Shown here: piece by piece, positions 24,205-33,309 of the stretch
Layout of the letters: each line of letters starts with the position of its first letter
Position numbering within the stretch: the stretch's first letter is position 1
Assembly (NCBI RefSeq): GCF_020532605.1
Contig: NZ_JAJATW010000008.1
Location: forward strand, 1 to 64,000
DNA from: Marinomonas algarum
GTDB taxonomy: Bacteria; Pseudomonadota; Gammaproteobacteria; Pseudomonadales; Marinomonadaceae
Length of the DNA stretch: 64,000 nt
Direction: 5' to 3'
The notes under the pieces: generated by a model
Databases searched by the model: none
What the model was told of the DNA's origin: nothing
Seen by the model: only the letters and a program-made list of their open reading frames with translations
Position numbers and translations under genes: made by a program

Positions 24205-26124
24205 TTACTCGCTGAGGTCCTGAAAGTCGTTTTCCATGACCATATCAACAGGCAAGTCGTAACCTGGCAAATGTATTTCTTTGTCTGTGATGGTTAGTTC
24301 TTCTCCTCCCAACACATTGAAGCCAAATTTATACACAGGCAAGGTTTCACCACGAATCATCGCCTGATTATAAGACTCTGCTTCCGCCATAACACCCACT
24401 TTTTTCGCCTGATATTCGTTCATCTGTTCAGGAGTGTAGCGCTTTTCAAGCATGGTCATGGCTTGCTGTGGTGACAGCAAGACCGCCGTAGCATTGTTGC
24501 CACCAAAGCCTTTTGAGTTTAGTAAAGCCGCAGCGAAATGCTCTTTGCCATAATCCTGATGCTTTAACTGGAACTTAAGTCCTTCTTGATAAACATCATC
24601 GGCCACCGCGTGAGACGTGGTGATGCCTGGTAAGATGCCGTCTTGCCATACACCCAGTGAAAGATGCAGTTGATCACCGCCTGCCGTGCCTTGGGAGTGA
24701 CCAAGAAACGCCTTCATGGCCACAACGGGCATGGCTTTGACACCAAAGCTGGTGGCGGTTTTGCTCAATACATGGGATTCCGTAATACGGTTTTGTGGTG
24801 TACTGGTGCCGTGCGCTTGAATAAAGGTGCGCTCTGCTAAGCCTTCTTGGCCAATGATATTTCTTAGGTAAGCCATGGCTTTGCCCATGGTCAGGTAATT
24901 ACCAATACCCGGGGCTGAGATGGATTTCTTATGGCCATCCGCGTAGGAAAAGACCGCTGGAACAGCGCCAAAGATTTGTGCGCCCAGTTCGATTGCCAAC
25001 GCATCGTCCATCAGTAATGTCCACTGGCTGGATTCCCCTATCGTAAAGCCGCAGTTCTGGCCAAAAGGTCGACAGCTTCTTGTATGATCGGGTTCTGCTT
25101 GATTGGTGAGCTGATCCAGTGCCAATAATGCCGTGTCTTCGGCCAGAGCTCCCATAGTGCGGAAGCCTTCAATCACTTCAGGGGTGATAGGGGCGTCGCT
25201 GCCACCAACCATAGCAACACGAAATTTCCCAGACTTGATGCCGTCAACGGCTTTTTCTAAGTTGAAAAAGTAGGTCGCGCAGGCGCCAATTGAGGTGCCG
25301 ACATTCCCCACACTGCCAAGTAAGTAAGCGTTGACAAAGTCCGCAGGCATTTGAGCATAGCCCAGCGGCAAATGTTTAGAGGTGGTGCGTTTGCCGATCA
25401 GTGCTGACTTAAGCATGCCGCCAAAGCCAAGGTCGTCCATCTGACCGATTGAGTTGGCAGCGTAAACCGCCATTTGGTCAGGAGCGACTTTACTGCGAAT
25501 GACTTCCCAATCAATACCGCTGCTTTTAATGGCATCAGAAGCGCCGTATACGGTCATTTGTAATCCGCGAGGGTGATTACGGCTCTGATACAGTTTGGAA
25601 GGATCAAAGCCAGTGGGCAATTGTCCTGCTGCCTTAACAGAAAGAGGACGGGTGTCTTTGATAAAGGTTTCTAAACTGCCTTCGACAACCACTTTGCTTA
25701 GCGTGTCAGAGACATCGGATACGTGCCAATTCGTCGGACGATCTTTTGGTAAAGAGCGTGTTTTTACCGTGAAACTAAGCTGCTCCTCGCCTTCATCCGC
25801 ATGCAAGGTGGCCGATTTGTGCAAAACAACATGGTCGACATCAAAGAGCTCTGGGTGAATACGACGAATCAAGGTGCGCGCGAGCAGTGATTCTCCAATG
25901 CTGTCGATTAGAGCCGGAGCATCTAACGATTCGCCACTGGGGGTGTGCCATAGGCCGTTTTTGTATTCGGCCATATTCGTGATAGTGGCAAGATCCAATA
26001 AAACGTCCTGCTGGATTGAGCTTGGAAGAAGATCTAAGACAATGCGGCGATATGCTTGATGTGAAGAAGTACGCCCAGCCGAATTGATTCCGCCAAAGCC
26101 AACAATAACAGGTAAACGGGCCAA
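24205..26124 (-). CDS. fabY: Beta-ketoacyl-ACP synthase, FabY type (acetyl-CoA-primed initiation)
   Basis: The protein has 639 residues. It is a thiolase-fold ketosynthase with active-site Cys in TSIGACATYFF (C282) and the two His in FIQAHGTSTPQN and FLGHSQGTAGG. It is far longer than FabB, FabF or FabH and matches the size and layout of Pseudomonas FabY, which condenses acetyl-CoA with malonyl-ACP to start fatty-acid synthesis in place of FabH. An N-terminal extension of about 170 residues precedes the ketosynthase core. It is a single gene. Confidence 0.88.
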   Translation of the reverse strand: MARLPVIVGFGGINSAGRTSSHQAYRRIVLDLLPSSIQQDVLLDLATITNMAEYKNGLWHTPSGESLDAPALIDSIGESLLARTLIRRIHPELFDVDHVVLHKSATLHADEGEEQLSFTVKTRSLPKDRPTNWHVSDVSDTLSKVVVEGSLETFIKDTRPLSVKAAGQLPTGFDPSKLYQSRNHPRGLQMTVYGASDAIKSSGIDWEVIRSKVAPDQMAVYAANSIGQMDDLGFGGMLKSALIGKRTTSKHLPLGYAQMPADFVNAYLLGSVGNVGTSIGACATYFFNLEKAVDGIKSGKFRVAMVGGSDAPITPEVIEGFRTMGALAEDTALLALDQLTNQAEPDHTRSCRPFGQNCGFTIGESSQWTLLMDDALAIELGAQIFGAVPAVFSYADGHKKSISAPGIGNYLTMGKAMAYLRNIIGQEGLAERTFIQAHGTSTPQNRITESHVLSKTATSFGVKAMPVVAMKAFLGHSQGTAGGDQLHLSLGVWQDGILPGITTSHAVADDVYQEGLKFQLKHQDYGKEHFAAALLNSKGFGGNNATAVLLSPQQAMTMLEKRYTPEQMNEYQAKKVGVMAEAESYNQAMIRGETLPVYKFGFNVLGGEELTITDKEIHLPGYDLPVDMVMENDFQDLSE

Positions 26125-26277
26125 TTGAATTTCCTCGTTTTATGAGTGGGTAAAAATATTACGGTATTGTAATGAAGGGGCTGACGCTTAGCTACCCCTT
26201 ATAAAAAGGAATTTTACAGCCATAGCCGACAGTTACTGTGAGTTTGGGCCATAAAATTCCATTGCTATCACGGTTTT

Positions 26278-27237
26278 TTAGCGCTCTTCAGTGGAGGGTG
26301 TTTGCTCCGAGTTGCGGTTGAAGCGCCAAAGCTTGTTGTAATTGATCAAGCCTTCGATCTCATCGACATACGCTTGACCACGTTCCGAGTAATGTTCCAA
26401 GCCATGAACCAGTTCAAGTCCGGTAATGGTTTGTTGTGCTTCTCGTAGTGCCAGTCGAATGGCTCTGAGCTTCTTATACGCGGCATTGGTGTTCAGGTTA
26501 TCAATGTAGGCAAAGACAGACTCACGTGCGTCATTGAATTTGCGCACCTCATGGTCGGCGTCACTGTCACGCGATTCAGGCACAAGACCACACCCTTTGC
26601 GAAAGCACCACTGTCCAAAAAAATTGTTGCCTTGGGTGGCAAACCGAGACGTTCCCCACGCCGATTCGTTAGCCGATTGGGCTAGCACAAGGGAAACCGG
26701 AATAATGTCCAAACGATTCAATAGAGCGTTGATGTCTTCTTTTGTATACTTTTCCAACACGTCGAGCCTTTGGTCCTTACGTCGCTTGGAAATCCATTGT
26801 TTATCTTGTTGCGATAGCTTATCAACCTTGTTCAGTAACGTCGTCAAACGTTTTCTATCTTCTAAAATCAGGGTGTTTTTCTCGTTTACAAACGGCGTTA
26901 AAAACTCAAAAAACGCCTTCTTGCGCGTTTTAACGTCTGTGATGGCTGCAAAGTCAGGCGTGCCTTTATTCACTGGGTGAGATTTGAAGTAGTTTTGTTC
27001 GTCTTCGGTGACGTCTTCTTCGTTTGAGTGCGTTTTCTCGACTTTTTTACTGGTCAGCGCTTTGTCAGCCGCTTGACTGGCTTTTGGCTCGACCTTTTTG
27101 GGAGCCACTTTATTTTGCTCGTCACCTTGCTTGCTAACGGGCGCAGAAGGAGAGACAGCGTCTTTTGATGGTCCTGCTTTCATCCATAGAATAATGATGA
27201 CAGCGAAGGAGACAATCCAGAGTATTTTCTTTTCCAT
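26278..27237 (-). CDS. Bax-like peptidoglycan N-acetylglucosaminidase
   Basis: The protein has 319 residues. A hydrophobic N-terminal anchor (about 5-19) is followed by a low-complexity Lys/Glu-rich region to about residue 80. The catalytic glucosaminidase domain comes last, with ANESAWGTSRFATQGNNFFGQWC as its core and Glu as likely acid. The organisation matches E. coli Bax plus a longer linker. It would act on murein from the periplasmic face of the inner membrane. Specificity is inferred only. Confidence 0.82.
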   Translation of the reverse strand: MEKKILWIVSFAVIIILWMKAGPSKDAVSPSAPVSKQGDEQNKVAPKKVEPKASQAADKALTSKKVEKTHSNEEDVTEDEQNYFKSHPVNKGTPDFAAITDVKTRKKAFFEFLTPFVNEKNTLILEDRKRLTTLLNKVDKLSQQDKQWISKRRKDQRLDVLEKYTKEDINALLNRLDIIPVSLVLAQSANESAWGTSRFATQGNNFFGQWCFRKGCGLVPESRDSDADHEVRKFNDARESVFAYIDNLNTNAAYKKLRAIRLALREAQQTITGLELVHGLEHYSERGQAYVDEIEGLINYNKLWRFNRNSEQTPSTEER

Positions 27238-27501
27238 AAATAATCACAAATCCAATAATAGTATAAAATGTAGCCTATGTTTTTTGCCTGATGTACTGAG
27301 CACAATCAAACATTAACCTCATGCAATACAACGTGAATGTTTCCATTATCCTGAAAATCGGTTGGCTTTGATAGGTTTTGGTCTAGGCTTTTAGTCTTAT
27401 CGTTGACTTCTTTTCGGCCATTTACTGAGGTTCTTTACGAATTATAGACAGAAAGAGGGGAAATAAATTAAACGATCGGTCAGGTTTTTTGCTCACACCT
27501 A
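27238..27501. other. Spacer upstream of the small-RNA promoter
   Basis: The spacer runs from the start of the Bax-like gene to the promoter at 27502. It presumably holds the Bax-like gene's own promoter, but nothing specific could be placed. Confidence 0.4.
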
Positions 27502-27529
27502 TTGCGCTGTGTTTTCACCCGTTTATAAT
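27502..27529 (+). promoter_or_regulatory. Sigma70 promoter of the small-RNA candidate
   Basis: TTGCGC (27502-27507) and a perfect TATAAT (27524-27529) are 16 bp apart. No gene with a ribosome-binding site starts downstream within 300 bp, which is why I assign it to a non-coding transcript. Confidence 0.75.
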
Positions 27530-27535
27530 TGCCAG

Positions 27536-27688
27536 CATTGATACAGAACATTGATGTATGTGATGTCTAGACGAGTCACATCGCAATCACGGTGCCAACG
27601 TGGTGTAACAGTTAGCCTAATGATGAATGCCTATAGTCATGAGGTCTCTGTTACGAGGGGAAATGGGGAGCTTCGGCTCCCTTTTTTT
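27536..27688 (+). ncRNA. Candidate small RNA of about 150 nt, family unknown
   Basis: A strong promoter at 27502-27529 and an excellent terminator (GGGGAGC, TTCG tetraloop, GCTCCC, then seven T, ending at 27688) define it. In between, ATGTGA can pair with TCACAT (about 27557-27580), and GTAACAG (27605-27611) pairs with CTGTTAC (27648-27654), enclosing a further weaker stem. The stacked stem-loops and the lack of a ribosome-binding site argue for a structured RNA. It does not look like 6S, SRP, RNase P, tmRNA or Spot 42. The start is estimated from the -10 box. Confidence 0.7.
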
Positions 27689-27706
27689 ATGCCTAAAAAT
27701 AGGCAT
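27689..27706 (+). other. Second short hairpin after the small-RNA terminator
   Basis: ATGCCTA and TAGGCAT form a perfect 7-bp stem around four A directly after the terminator T-run. It may be a backup stop or the start of the next leader. No T-run follows. Confidence 0.5.
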
Positions 27707-27863
27707 GAATAGGGCGCTAGAGTGTAATTGTCTCCCCCAAAAAAGACAAAACCGAGTAACTGCCGTGAATGAATGGGTCATTTGATCTTTCAAGAGAGGG
27801 GCTGTGTTACATTGCTTAAAATGTATTTTCGGTGTTAACCGTCCCATTGACTTGGAGTGTCTG

Positions 27864-28580
27864 ATGAAACAAATGAAGAAGGTAGCGACGCTGGGCGTTG
27901 CTTGTTTAGCAAGCTTGGCGATGCCGACGGTGGCGGCCACTTTTGAAGTGCCTCGGTCGTTTGAGATTATGTATGTGGATCTTGAAAGCGCGAGACAATT
28001 TGGTAATGACTTTAAAGTGGAGGTGGACGCGGGTGGCCACCAAATCGTAGTGCGTTTTAATAAGTTGTTGCGCAGTGGCGACGACACTTTATCGTTTCAA
28101 TCAGAACCGGTTGTGTTGGATTTAGAGTTTGATGACAACACCGCACTTACTTTAAAAGCACCGTATATTTCAACGGAAAGACAAGCCGAAGCCAACGAGG
28201 AGGCGCCAGAATTCACCATTGTAGACAAGGTGACTGGCAAGGAAGCGGCCTATCAGCAAAATCTCTTAGCGACTCAATCCGGTTTTCAAAATACCCGAGA
28301 CTATTTGGAGGAAGTGTCACGTTTAACCGAGACGCCTGAAACGGCTGGACCAGGTCCAGTACCCGCGCCTGCGGTGACAACAAATGATCTTGCCTTGGAT
28401 ATGTTAAAATTTTGGTTTAACCGTTCAGACAGTGCAACACGTAAAGCGTTGAGTGTTTGGATGATTGATGAGCGAGAAACCTCAAGCGTCTACAACATTC
28501 AGTTAGAAATGGGACAGTTCTGGTTTAAAAAAGCCAGCACCCAAGACAGAAAAGCCTTTCGTGCTTGGGTGATTGAGTAA
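27864..28580 (+). CDS. DUF2057 (YccT-like) exported protein with duplicated C-terminal motif
   Basis: The 238 residues from ATG 27864 have GGAG nine bases upstream. A signal peptide ends near AMPTVAA (about 25). The mature part has the DUF2057/YccT beta-rich text (FEVPRSFEIMYVDLES, VVRFNKLLRSGDD, VVLDLEF). After a Pro-rich spacer the C-terminus carries two copies of an about 22-residue motif, with MLKFWFNRS...RKALSVWMID and MGQFWFKKA...RKAFRAWVIE as landmarks. The protein should be periplasmic. Its function is unknown. It stands alone. Confidence 0.8.
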   Translation: MKQMKKVATLGVACLASLAMPTVAATFEVPRSFEIMYVDLESARQFGNDFKVEVDAGGHQIVVRFNKLLRSGDDTLSFQSEPVVLDLEFDDNTALTLKAPYISTERQAEANEEAPEFTIVDKVTGKEAAYQQNLLATQSGFQNTRDYLEEVSRLTETPETAGPGPVPAPAVTTNDLALDMLKFWFNRSDSATRKALSVWMIDERETSSVYNIQLEMGQFWFKKASTQDRKAFRAWVIE

Positions 28581-28597
28581 AGAGCGCCTTTCAAACT

Positions 28598-28628
28598 CCC
28601 CCAATATTGGTTGTTCAACGATTGGGGG
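28598..28628 (+). terminator. Hairpin after the DUF2057 gene
   Basis: CCCCCAAT (28598-28605) pairs with ATTGGGGG (28621-28628) with a 15-base loop, 18 bp after the stop. The following CATTTCAT is not a proper T-run, so termination is plausible but unproved. Confidence 0.5.
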
Positions 28629-28690
28629 CATTTCATGATGGGAGATTAGTCCACGATGGGTGAGCACTTCATAATGAGAAGGAATACAGG

Positions 28691-29575
28691 TTAGCTTACG
28701 GCGTTTGCTTCTGCTTTGGCCTGCCATCTTTGGTTAAACTTATCGTTCACCCATAAAGCCAGCAAGATAATCCCTCCGCCGATGCTTAATCGAACAATGT
28801 CTGCGTCTCGGTTCCAAAACAGCACATTAACAATAATGCCTGCAGGAATTAGCAAATTGTTGGCCACTGCCAAGGTGCCTATGTTGACTAGGGTGGCGCC
28901 TTTATTCCAAGCGAAGTAGCCCAATCCTGAAGCGACGATACCAAGGTACGTTAAAATGCCCCATTGCAGGCCAGTGGTTGGCAGTTTATCTGGATTGCCT
29001 AAAGCGAGGTAACAAGGAATCACTACCGCCAATGCGCCAAGGAAGAACCAACCAAACACCGTACGTTGTGGTAAATCAGGACGCTGTTTCGCAATGAGGC
29101 GTTTGTAACCGACTTGCCCTGCGGCAAAGCAAAGGTTAGCCCCTTGCACAATCATCAGGCCTTTGATAAAGCCTTCGTCGACGCCTTGGTAGCGAATCGC
29201 CACGGCGCCCAAAATGGCAATCAGTGCACTGATGGCAAAGCCAATGTTGAGGCGACGATCCAGCATATCGTTAATTAGGGTGACATATAATGGCGTCATC
29301 ACGGTGAATAGCAAGACTTCTGGTACGGACAAATACAAAAAAGACTGGTAATAAAACCCGTACATGATGCCAAGTTGCAAGGCACCACACACCATTAGTT
29401 TGATGGCGATATTGGCTTCAATCTGACGCCACTTTAGAAAGGGTAAAAATACCATGGTAGCGAGTGCAACGCGCATAAGAACAGAAAACCAAGCATCGAC
29501 CTGCCCAGCAAGATACACCCCAATAAGACTAAAAGAAAAAGCCCATAAAAGTGTGACAGCAATCAAAATTGGCAT
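28691..29575 (-). CDS. EamA-family (drug/metabolite superfamily) transporter
   Basis: This 294-residue inner-membrane protein has ten hydrophobic segments in two EamA repeats. PILIAVTLLWAFSFSLIGV opens repeat one and GILTYLGIVASGLGYFAWNKG lies in repeat two. Relatives export amino acids, amines or carboxylates. The substrate is unknown. I prefer ATG 29575 over the in-frame ATG at 29608 because AGGA lies nine bases upstream and the first membrane segment then starts at once. It lies divergent from ompW. Confidence 0.85.
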   Translation of the reverse strand: MPILIAVTLLWAFSFSLIGVYLAGQVDAWFSVLMRVALATMVFLPFLKWRQIEANIAIKLMVCGALQLGIMYGFYYQSFLYLSVPEVLLFTVMTPLYVTLINDMLDRRLNIGFAISALIAILGAVAIRYQGVDEGFIKGLMIVQGANLCFAAGQVGYKRLIAKQRPDLPQRTVFGWFFLGALAVVIPCYLALGNPDKLPTTGLQWGILTYLGIVASGLGYFAWNKGATLVNIGTLAVANNLLIPAGIIVNVLFWNRDADIVRLSIGGGIILLALWVNDKFNQRWQAKAEANAVS

Positions 29576-29743
29576 GTGTGTTTTCCTATTTAAAATTATG
29601 CTGCGCATAGTACCGATTTTTTAGAAAAGGGTAAATTAGTTTACTCGGTATTTTATTTTGGTTTACTAGTGGGTCTGCAGTGACCTTTATGAGTGTGGTT
29701 AGGGAATAAGGATTTTTTCGTTAATTGATCATTGTTTGACGTA

Positions 29744-29800
29744 TCCCCTTGGTGAAGCAATTTGAAGCGTCTCCCCTTGTGAAACCTTGATCTAGATTAA
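29744..29800 (+). promoter_or_regulatory. Direct repeats and FNR/Anr-like site upstream of ompW
   Basis: TCCCCTTGGTGAA (29744-29756) and TCCCCTTGTGAA (29772-29783) repeat at a 28-bp period. TTGAT-CTAG-ATTAA (29787-29800) differs by one base from the FNR/Anr consensus TTGAT-N4-ATCAA. In E. coli ompW is controlled by oxygen through FNR, which makes the site plausible. Confidence 0.45.
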
Positions 29801-29865
29801 TAAATTAAAACATGCCCCTGATACCTTTTGCTCACAGATTAATTTCACTGACCAAAAAGGATTCG

Positions 29866-30477
29866 ATGATGAAAGCTTTACTTCCTGTAGCCCTTGTTTC
29901 TGCTCTTTGTTCTTCTGTTGTGATGGCACACGATGCGGGTGATATTTTTGTTCGCGCTGGTCTTGCGACGGTTATGCCTAATGAAAGCAGCGATGAGGTA
30001 GGCGGAGATGAACTGGACATTGACAACGATACACAAATTGGCCTGACACTGACTTACATGGTAACCGATCAATTTGGTGTGGAATTGCTAGCGGCCACAC
30101 CTTTTACCCATTCGGTCTCTACTAGCAGTCTTGGTGAAGTCGCCGAAATTTCTCACTTGCCACCTTCTGTGATGGCGCAATATTACTTTGGCCAGTCCAA
30201 TAGCAAGGTTCGTCCTTATGTGGGTGCCGGTTTGAACTACACTATTTTCTTTGACGAAGAAGGTAAGGGCGATCTAAATGGTACGGACGTCAACTTAGAT
30301 AATTCTTTCGGTTTGGCGGCTCAAGTGGGTGTCGATGTGAACGTAGCGGACAACTGGTTTGCTAACGCGTCCTTGTGGTACATGGACATCAATACTGATG
30401 TTCATACTGCAGTTGGCACGCTTGAAACGGACATTGATCCACTGACCTTTATGGCGAGCGTGGGTTACATTTTTTAA
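29866..30477 (+). CDS. ompW: OmpW-family outer-membrane protein
   Basis: The protein has 203 residues. The signal peptide ends at VVMAHDAGD (about residue 21). DIFVRAGLATVMP, YMVTDQFGVELLAATPFTH, the central VRPYVGAGLNYTIFF and the C-terminal MASVGYIF with terminal Phe are typical of the eight-stranded OmpW barrel. It forms a narrow hydrophobic channel in the outer membrane. AAAAAGGA lies just upstream of two adjacent ATG codons (29866 and 29869), and either could start. The gene is flanked by its own control region and a strong terminator. Confidence 0.9.
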   Translation: MMKALLPVALVSALCSSVVMAHDAGDIFVRAGLATVMPNESSDEVGGDELDIDNDTQIGLTLTYMVTDQFGVELLAATPFTHSVSTSSLGEVAEISHLPPSVMAQYYFGQSNSKVRPYVGAGLNYTIFFDEEGKGDLNGTDVNLDNSFGLAAQVGVDVNVADNWFANASLWYMDINTDVHTAVGTLETDIDPLTFMASVGYIF

Positions 30478-30505
30478 TCCGCTCTAATTTTCACGCCTCT
30501 TTATT

Positions 30506-30538
30506 AGGCCTTGGTGTTCACATCAAGGCCTTTTTTTA
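30506..30538 (+). terminator. Intrinsic terminator of ompW
   Basis: AGGCCTTG (30506-30513) pairs with CAAGGCCT (30524-30531), followed by seven T. Confidence 0.93.
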
Positions 30539-30592
30539 CGCTGTTTCTTTGCGCGGTGTTCCTCACTGTCAAAAAGGATCGAAGTGAACAGA

Positions 30593-31699
30593 TTAGCGCA
30601 GTAGCGCCGCGGATTTGATTTGTACGATCACGTTTTGACCTTTTTTTAGGGATAAGCGATGGGCAGACAGCGCCGTAATACGCGCCAATATGGGTGTTTG
30701 TGCGACAAGAAGTCGTACCATCACTCGACTGCTGTCGCTGAGGTCTGTCTCTATCTCATCCACCACGCCGGCTAAACGGTTGAGAATACTGGAGTTTTCC
30801 TGCTCGCTGAGCGACAAACTGACGTCCCTTGATTGGATCCGTAAGCTGACGGTGTCGCCACGTTGCTCTTTGCCTTGAGTGAAGGCGATGGTTTGTTGGT
30901 TAAGGTCATCTTCGCCAAACGCTAACCAAGACAACCCCCATTCAGGCGTTTGTTGTGTTACCACTCCTGATATCACCACACTGGCGTCTTGATGTTTTGA
31001 AAAAGAGGTGCCTAATTGACCGAGTAGGGACGCTGTGTCGCCTTGTTCGACAACACGCCCTTGCTCTAATACAAGGATATGATCAGCTAAGCGAATCACT
31101 TCATCTAAAGAGTGACTTACATACAGAATGGGGATTTGAGCGCGCTGACACAGCGTTTCAAGGTAGGGCAGGATATCTTGTTTTAGCCCCTCGTCTAAGG
31201 CCGATAAAGGCTCATCCATCAATAGAAGTTTGGGTTGAATTAACAAAGCCCGCGCCATAGCAACGCGTTGACGCTCACCGCCTGACAGCTGATGTGGGTA
31301 CTGGGACAAAATACCTTTTATGTTGAGCAGTTCTACAACGTCGTCGTAGGTAATCACCTCGCTATCTGGTCCTGCACGCTTCATGGCAAACGCCAAATTA
31401 TCTTGAGCGGTAAGATGGGGGAATAAGTTAGCTTCTTGAAAGACATAACCGATCGGGCGTTTGTAGGCGGGCAGGGTACGCTTTCCGTTTTGCCATACTT
31501 CTTCGTTTAAACCGATAAAACCCTCTGGCGTAGAATCCAGCCCAGCAATACACCTTAGTAGAGTGGTTTTCCCCGATCCTGAGGCACCAAACAACGCGGT
31601 AACCCCTTGGTTAGGAAGCTGTACGTCTACCGCCAGAGAAAAAGCGGCACGTTGTAAAGATAGGCGTACTTGTAATGAAGAAGAGAGCGTATTTTTCAT
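30593..31699 (-). CDS. modC: Molybdate ABC transporter ATP-binding protein
   Basis: The protein has 368 residues. The ATPase domain has Walker A GASGSGKTTLLR (about 36-47), the Q-loop VFQEANLFPHL, signature LSGGERQRVAMARAL and Walker B LLLMDEPLSALD. The last 90 residues form a MOP/TOBE molybdate-binding domain. It energises uptake through ModB. It is the last gene of modABC and overlaps modB by 4 bp (ATGA-type coupling). Confidence 0.93.
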   Translation of the reverse strand: MKNTLSSSLQVRLSLQRAAFSLAVDVQLPNQGVTALFGASGSGKTTLLRCIAGLDSTPEGFIGLNEEVWQNGKRTLPAYKRPIGYVFQEANLFPHLTAQDNLAFAMKRAGPDSEVITYDDVVELLNIKGILSQYPHQLSGGERQRVAMARALLIQPKLLLMDEPLSALDEGLKQDILPYLETLCQRAQIPILYVSHSLDEVIRLADHILVLEQGRVVEQGDTASLLGQLGTSFSKHQDASVVISGVVTQQTPEWGLSWLAFGEDDLNQQTIAFTQGKEQRGDTVSLRIQSRDVSLSLSEQENSSILNRLAGVVDEIETDLSDSSRVMVRLLVAQTPILARITALSAHRLSLKKGQNVIVQIKSAALLR

Positions 31700-32391
31700 A
31701 ACCAGCTACTGCTTGTGGTGGTGTTATGGCGTTTCTGCACACTGTACAGTAAAGCGAGTATGGTAAAAGCAAACACCATCATCAGCAGAGACAAGGTGTG
31801 TGCTTGACCGTATTCCAATGCCTCTACGTGATCGTAAATTTGCACAGAAATAACACGGGTTTCATTGGGAATGTTGCCCCCTATCATCAGCACCACACCG
31901 AACTCGCCAACAGTGTGAGCGAAGCCCAGCACAGCGGCGCTTAAATACCCAGGTTTGGCTAAGGGTAGGGCCACGTGGAGAAACGCGTCCCAAGGGGAAG
32001 CGCGCAAGGTCGCGGCGGCCTCCAGTGGTCGAGAACCCATAGCGGCAAAGGCGTTTTGAATAGGTTGAACAACGAAGGGCAAAGAATACAGCATGGAGGC
32101 CACCACCAACCCTTCAAAGCTAAAGGGTAACGGCGATAACCCTAAAGACAGAAGAAATTGCCCCATCGCCCCTTGAGGTCCCAGAAAAATTAACAAATAA
32201 AAACCCAACACGGTGGGGGGGAGCACCAGTGGCATGGCGACAATGGCGTTAACAGGGCCTTTTAACCAAGAGCGCGTTCGAGCCAGCCACCACGCGATGG
32301 GCGTACTGACAATGATTAGTAAGACGGTGACGAGACTTGCGAGTTTCAGAGTGAGCCAGATGGCGTCCATATCTTCTGCGCTGAGCGACAT
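31696..32391 (-). CDS. modB: Molybdate ABC transporter permease
   Basis: This 231-residue inner-membrane permease has five to six hydrophobic segments. The EAA loop reads EAAATLRASPWDAFLHVALPLAKPG and docks to ModC. VLPPTVLGFYLL and GEFGVVLMIGGNIPNETR are ModB landmarks. It lies between modA (9-bp gap) and modC (4-bp overlap). Confidence 0.94.
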   Translation of the reverse strand: MSLSAEDMDAIWLTLKLASLVTVLLIIVSTPIAWWLARTRSWLKGPVNAIVAMPLVLPPTVLGFYLLIFLGPQGAMGQFLLSLGLSPLPFSFEGLVVASMLYSLPFVVQPIQNAFAAMGSRPLEAAATLRASPWDAFLHVALPLAKPGYLSAAVLGFAHTVGEFGVVLMIGGNIPNETRVISVQIYDHVEALEYGQAHTLSLLMMVFAFTILALLYSVQKRHNTTTSSSWL

Positions 32392-32400
32392 GATGAAACC

Positions 32401-33150
32401 CTATTCTGCATACCCAAAATCAAGGATCTTGGCCTGAATGTCAGGACGCGTTAAAAAGTCCAGAAAGGTTTTTGCTGCGTCGATGTTGGCAGAACGCGAC
32501 ACAATAACAGCGCCTTGATGAATGGGGCTGTAAAGCGAACTGGGGATCGCTTTTGTGTCGCCTTTGGTGCTGCCCGCTAACACTTGCGATAGGGCAACAA
32601 AACCGATATCCGCATTCTGCGAGTAGACAAATTGATAGGCTTGGCCAATGCTTTCCCCCTGAACCAGTTTGCGCTGAGTATCGGTCCACATGTTAAGTTG
32701 GGTTAATACTTCTTCTGCCGCCTTACCATAGGGCGCGAGTTTAGGGCTGGCAATGGCGACGCGATTGGCTTGCAGTAAGGCGCTTTCCAAACTGTCTGCA
32801 CGAATGGGCTGTGCCGACCACAACACCAGCTTGCCCCTAGCATAAATGGTCAAGCTTTCCGGCAGAGCAAGCTGATCTTGAACCAACTGATGGGGTTTCA
32901 TCATATCTGCCGATAAAAACAGATCGTAGGGAGCGTTGTTTTTAATTTGTGCATAAAACTTACCCGAGGCCCCAAAAGACAGTTGCAAGGTGTGGCCGGT
33001 TTCCGCTTCAAACTCGTCGGCAAGTTGTTTGATCGGGCTAATAAAATTCGAGGCGACGGCCACTTTAAGTTGAGCGGCCAGCAGTGACGTTGAGGCGAAA
33101 GTAAGCCCAATCGTGGTGAATACGAACAGTGCAACATTTTTGTATCTCAT
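32401..33150 (-). CDS. modA: Molybdate-binding periplasmic protein
   Basis: The protein has 249 residues. A signal peptide ends near STSLLAA (about 26). The mature part has KVAVASNFISPIKQLADEFE, LSFGASGKFYAQIKNNAPYD and LFLSADMMKP, which hold the molybdate-binding Ser/Asp residues of the family, and GIGFVALSQ-like text near the end. It delivers molybdate or tungstate to ModBC. It is the first gene of the operon and divergent from mrcB. I did not find a convincing ModE-type operator. Confidence 0.93.
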   Translation of the reverse strand: MRYKNVALFVFTTIGLTFASTSLLAAQLKVAVASNFISPIKQLADEFEAETGHTLQLSFGASGKFYAQIKNNAPYDLFLSADMMKPHQLVQDQLALPESLTIYARGKLVLWSAQPIRADSLESALLQANRVAIASPKLAPYGKAAEEVLTQLNMWTDTQRKLVQGESIGQAYQFVYSQNADIGFVALSQVLAGSTKGDTKAIPSSLYSPIHQGAVIVSRSANIDAAKTFLDFLTRPDIQAKILDFGYAE

Positions 33151-33309
33151 GGTTTGTCCCTAAACTGACGTTTCCTAAAGTAGCGTTGAAAATACAATAT
33201 CTTAAAAACAATGTAAGGGGGGAAGAAAAGCGAGTCAATATGTAAGAATTGAGTCAGTTCTTTTTTGAGCCGTTGCCTGTAATGAATAAGCTCCTTATAC
33301 TTGCCCACT

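Noticed and set aside
27554-27712. An open frame of about 52 codons runs through the small-RNA candidate and its terminator.
   Set aside because: No ribosome-binding site precedes the ATG, and the frame crosses the terminator T-run, so most transcripts would end before its stop. The composition is explained by the RNA structure.
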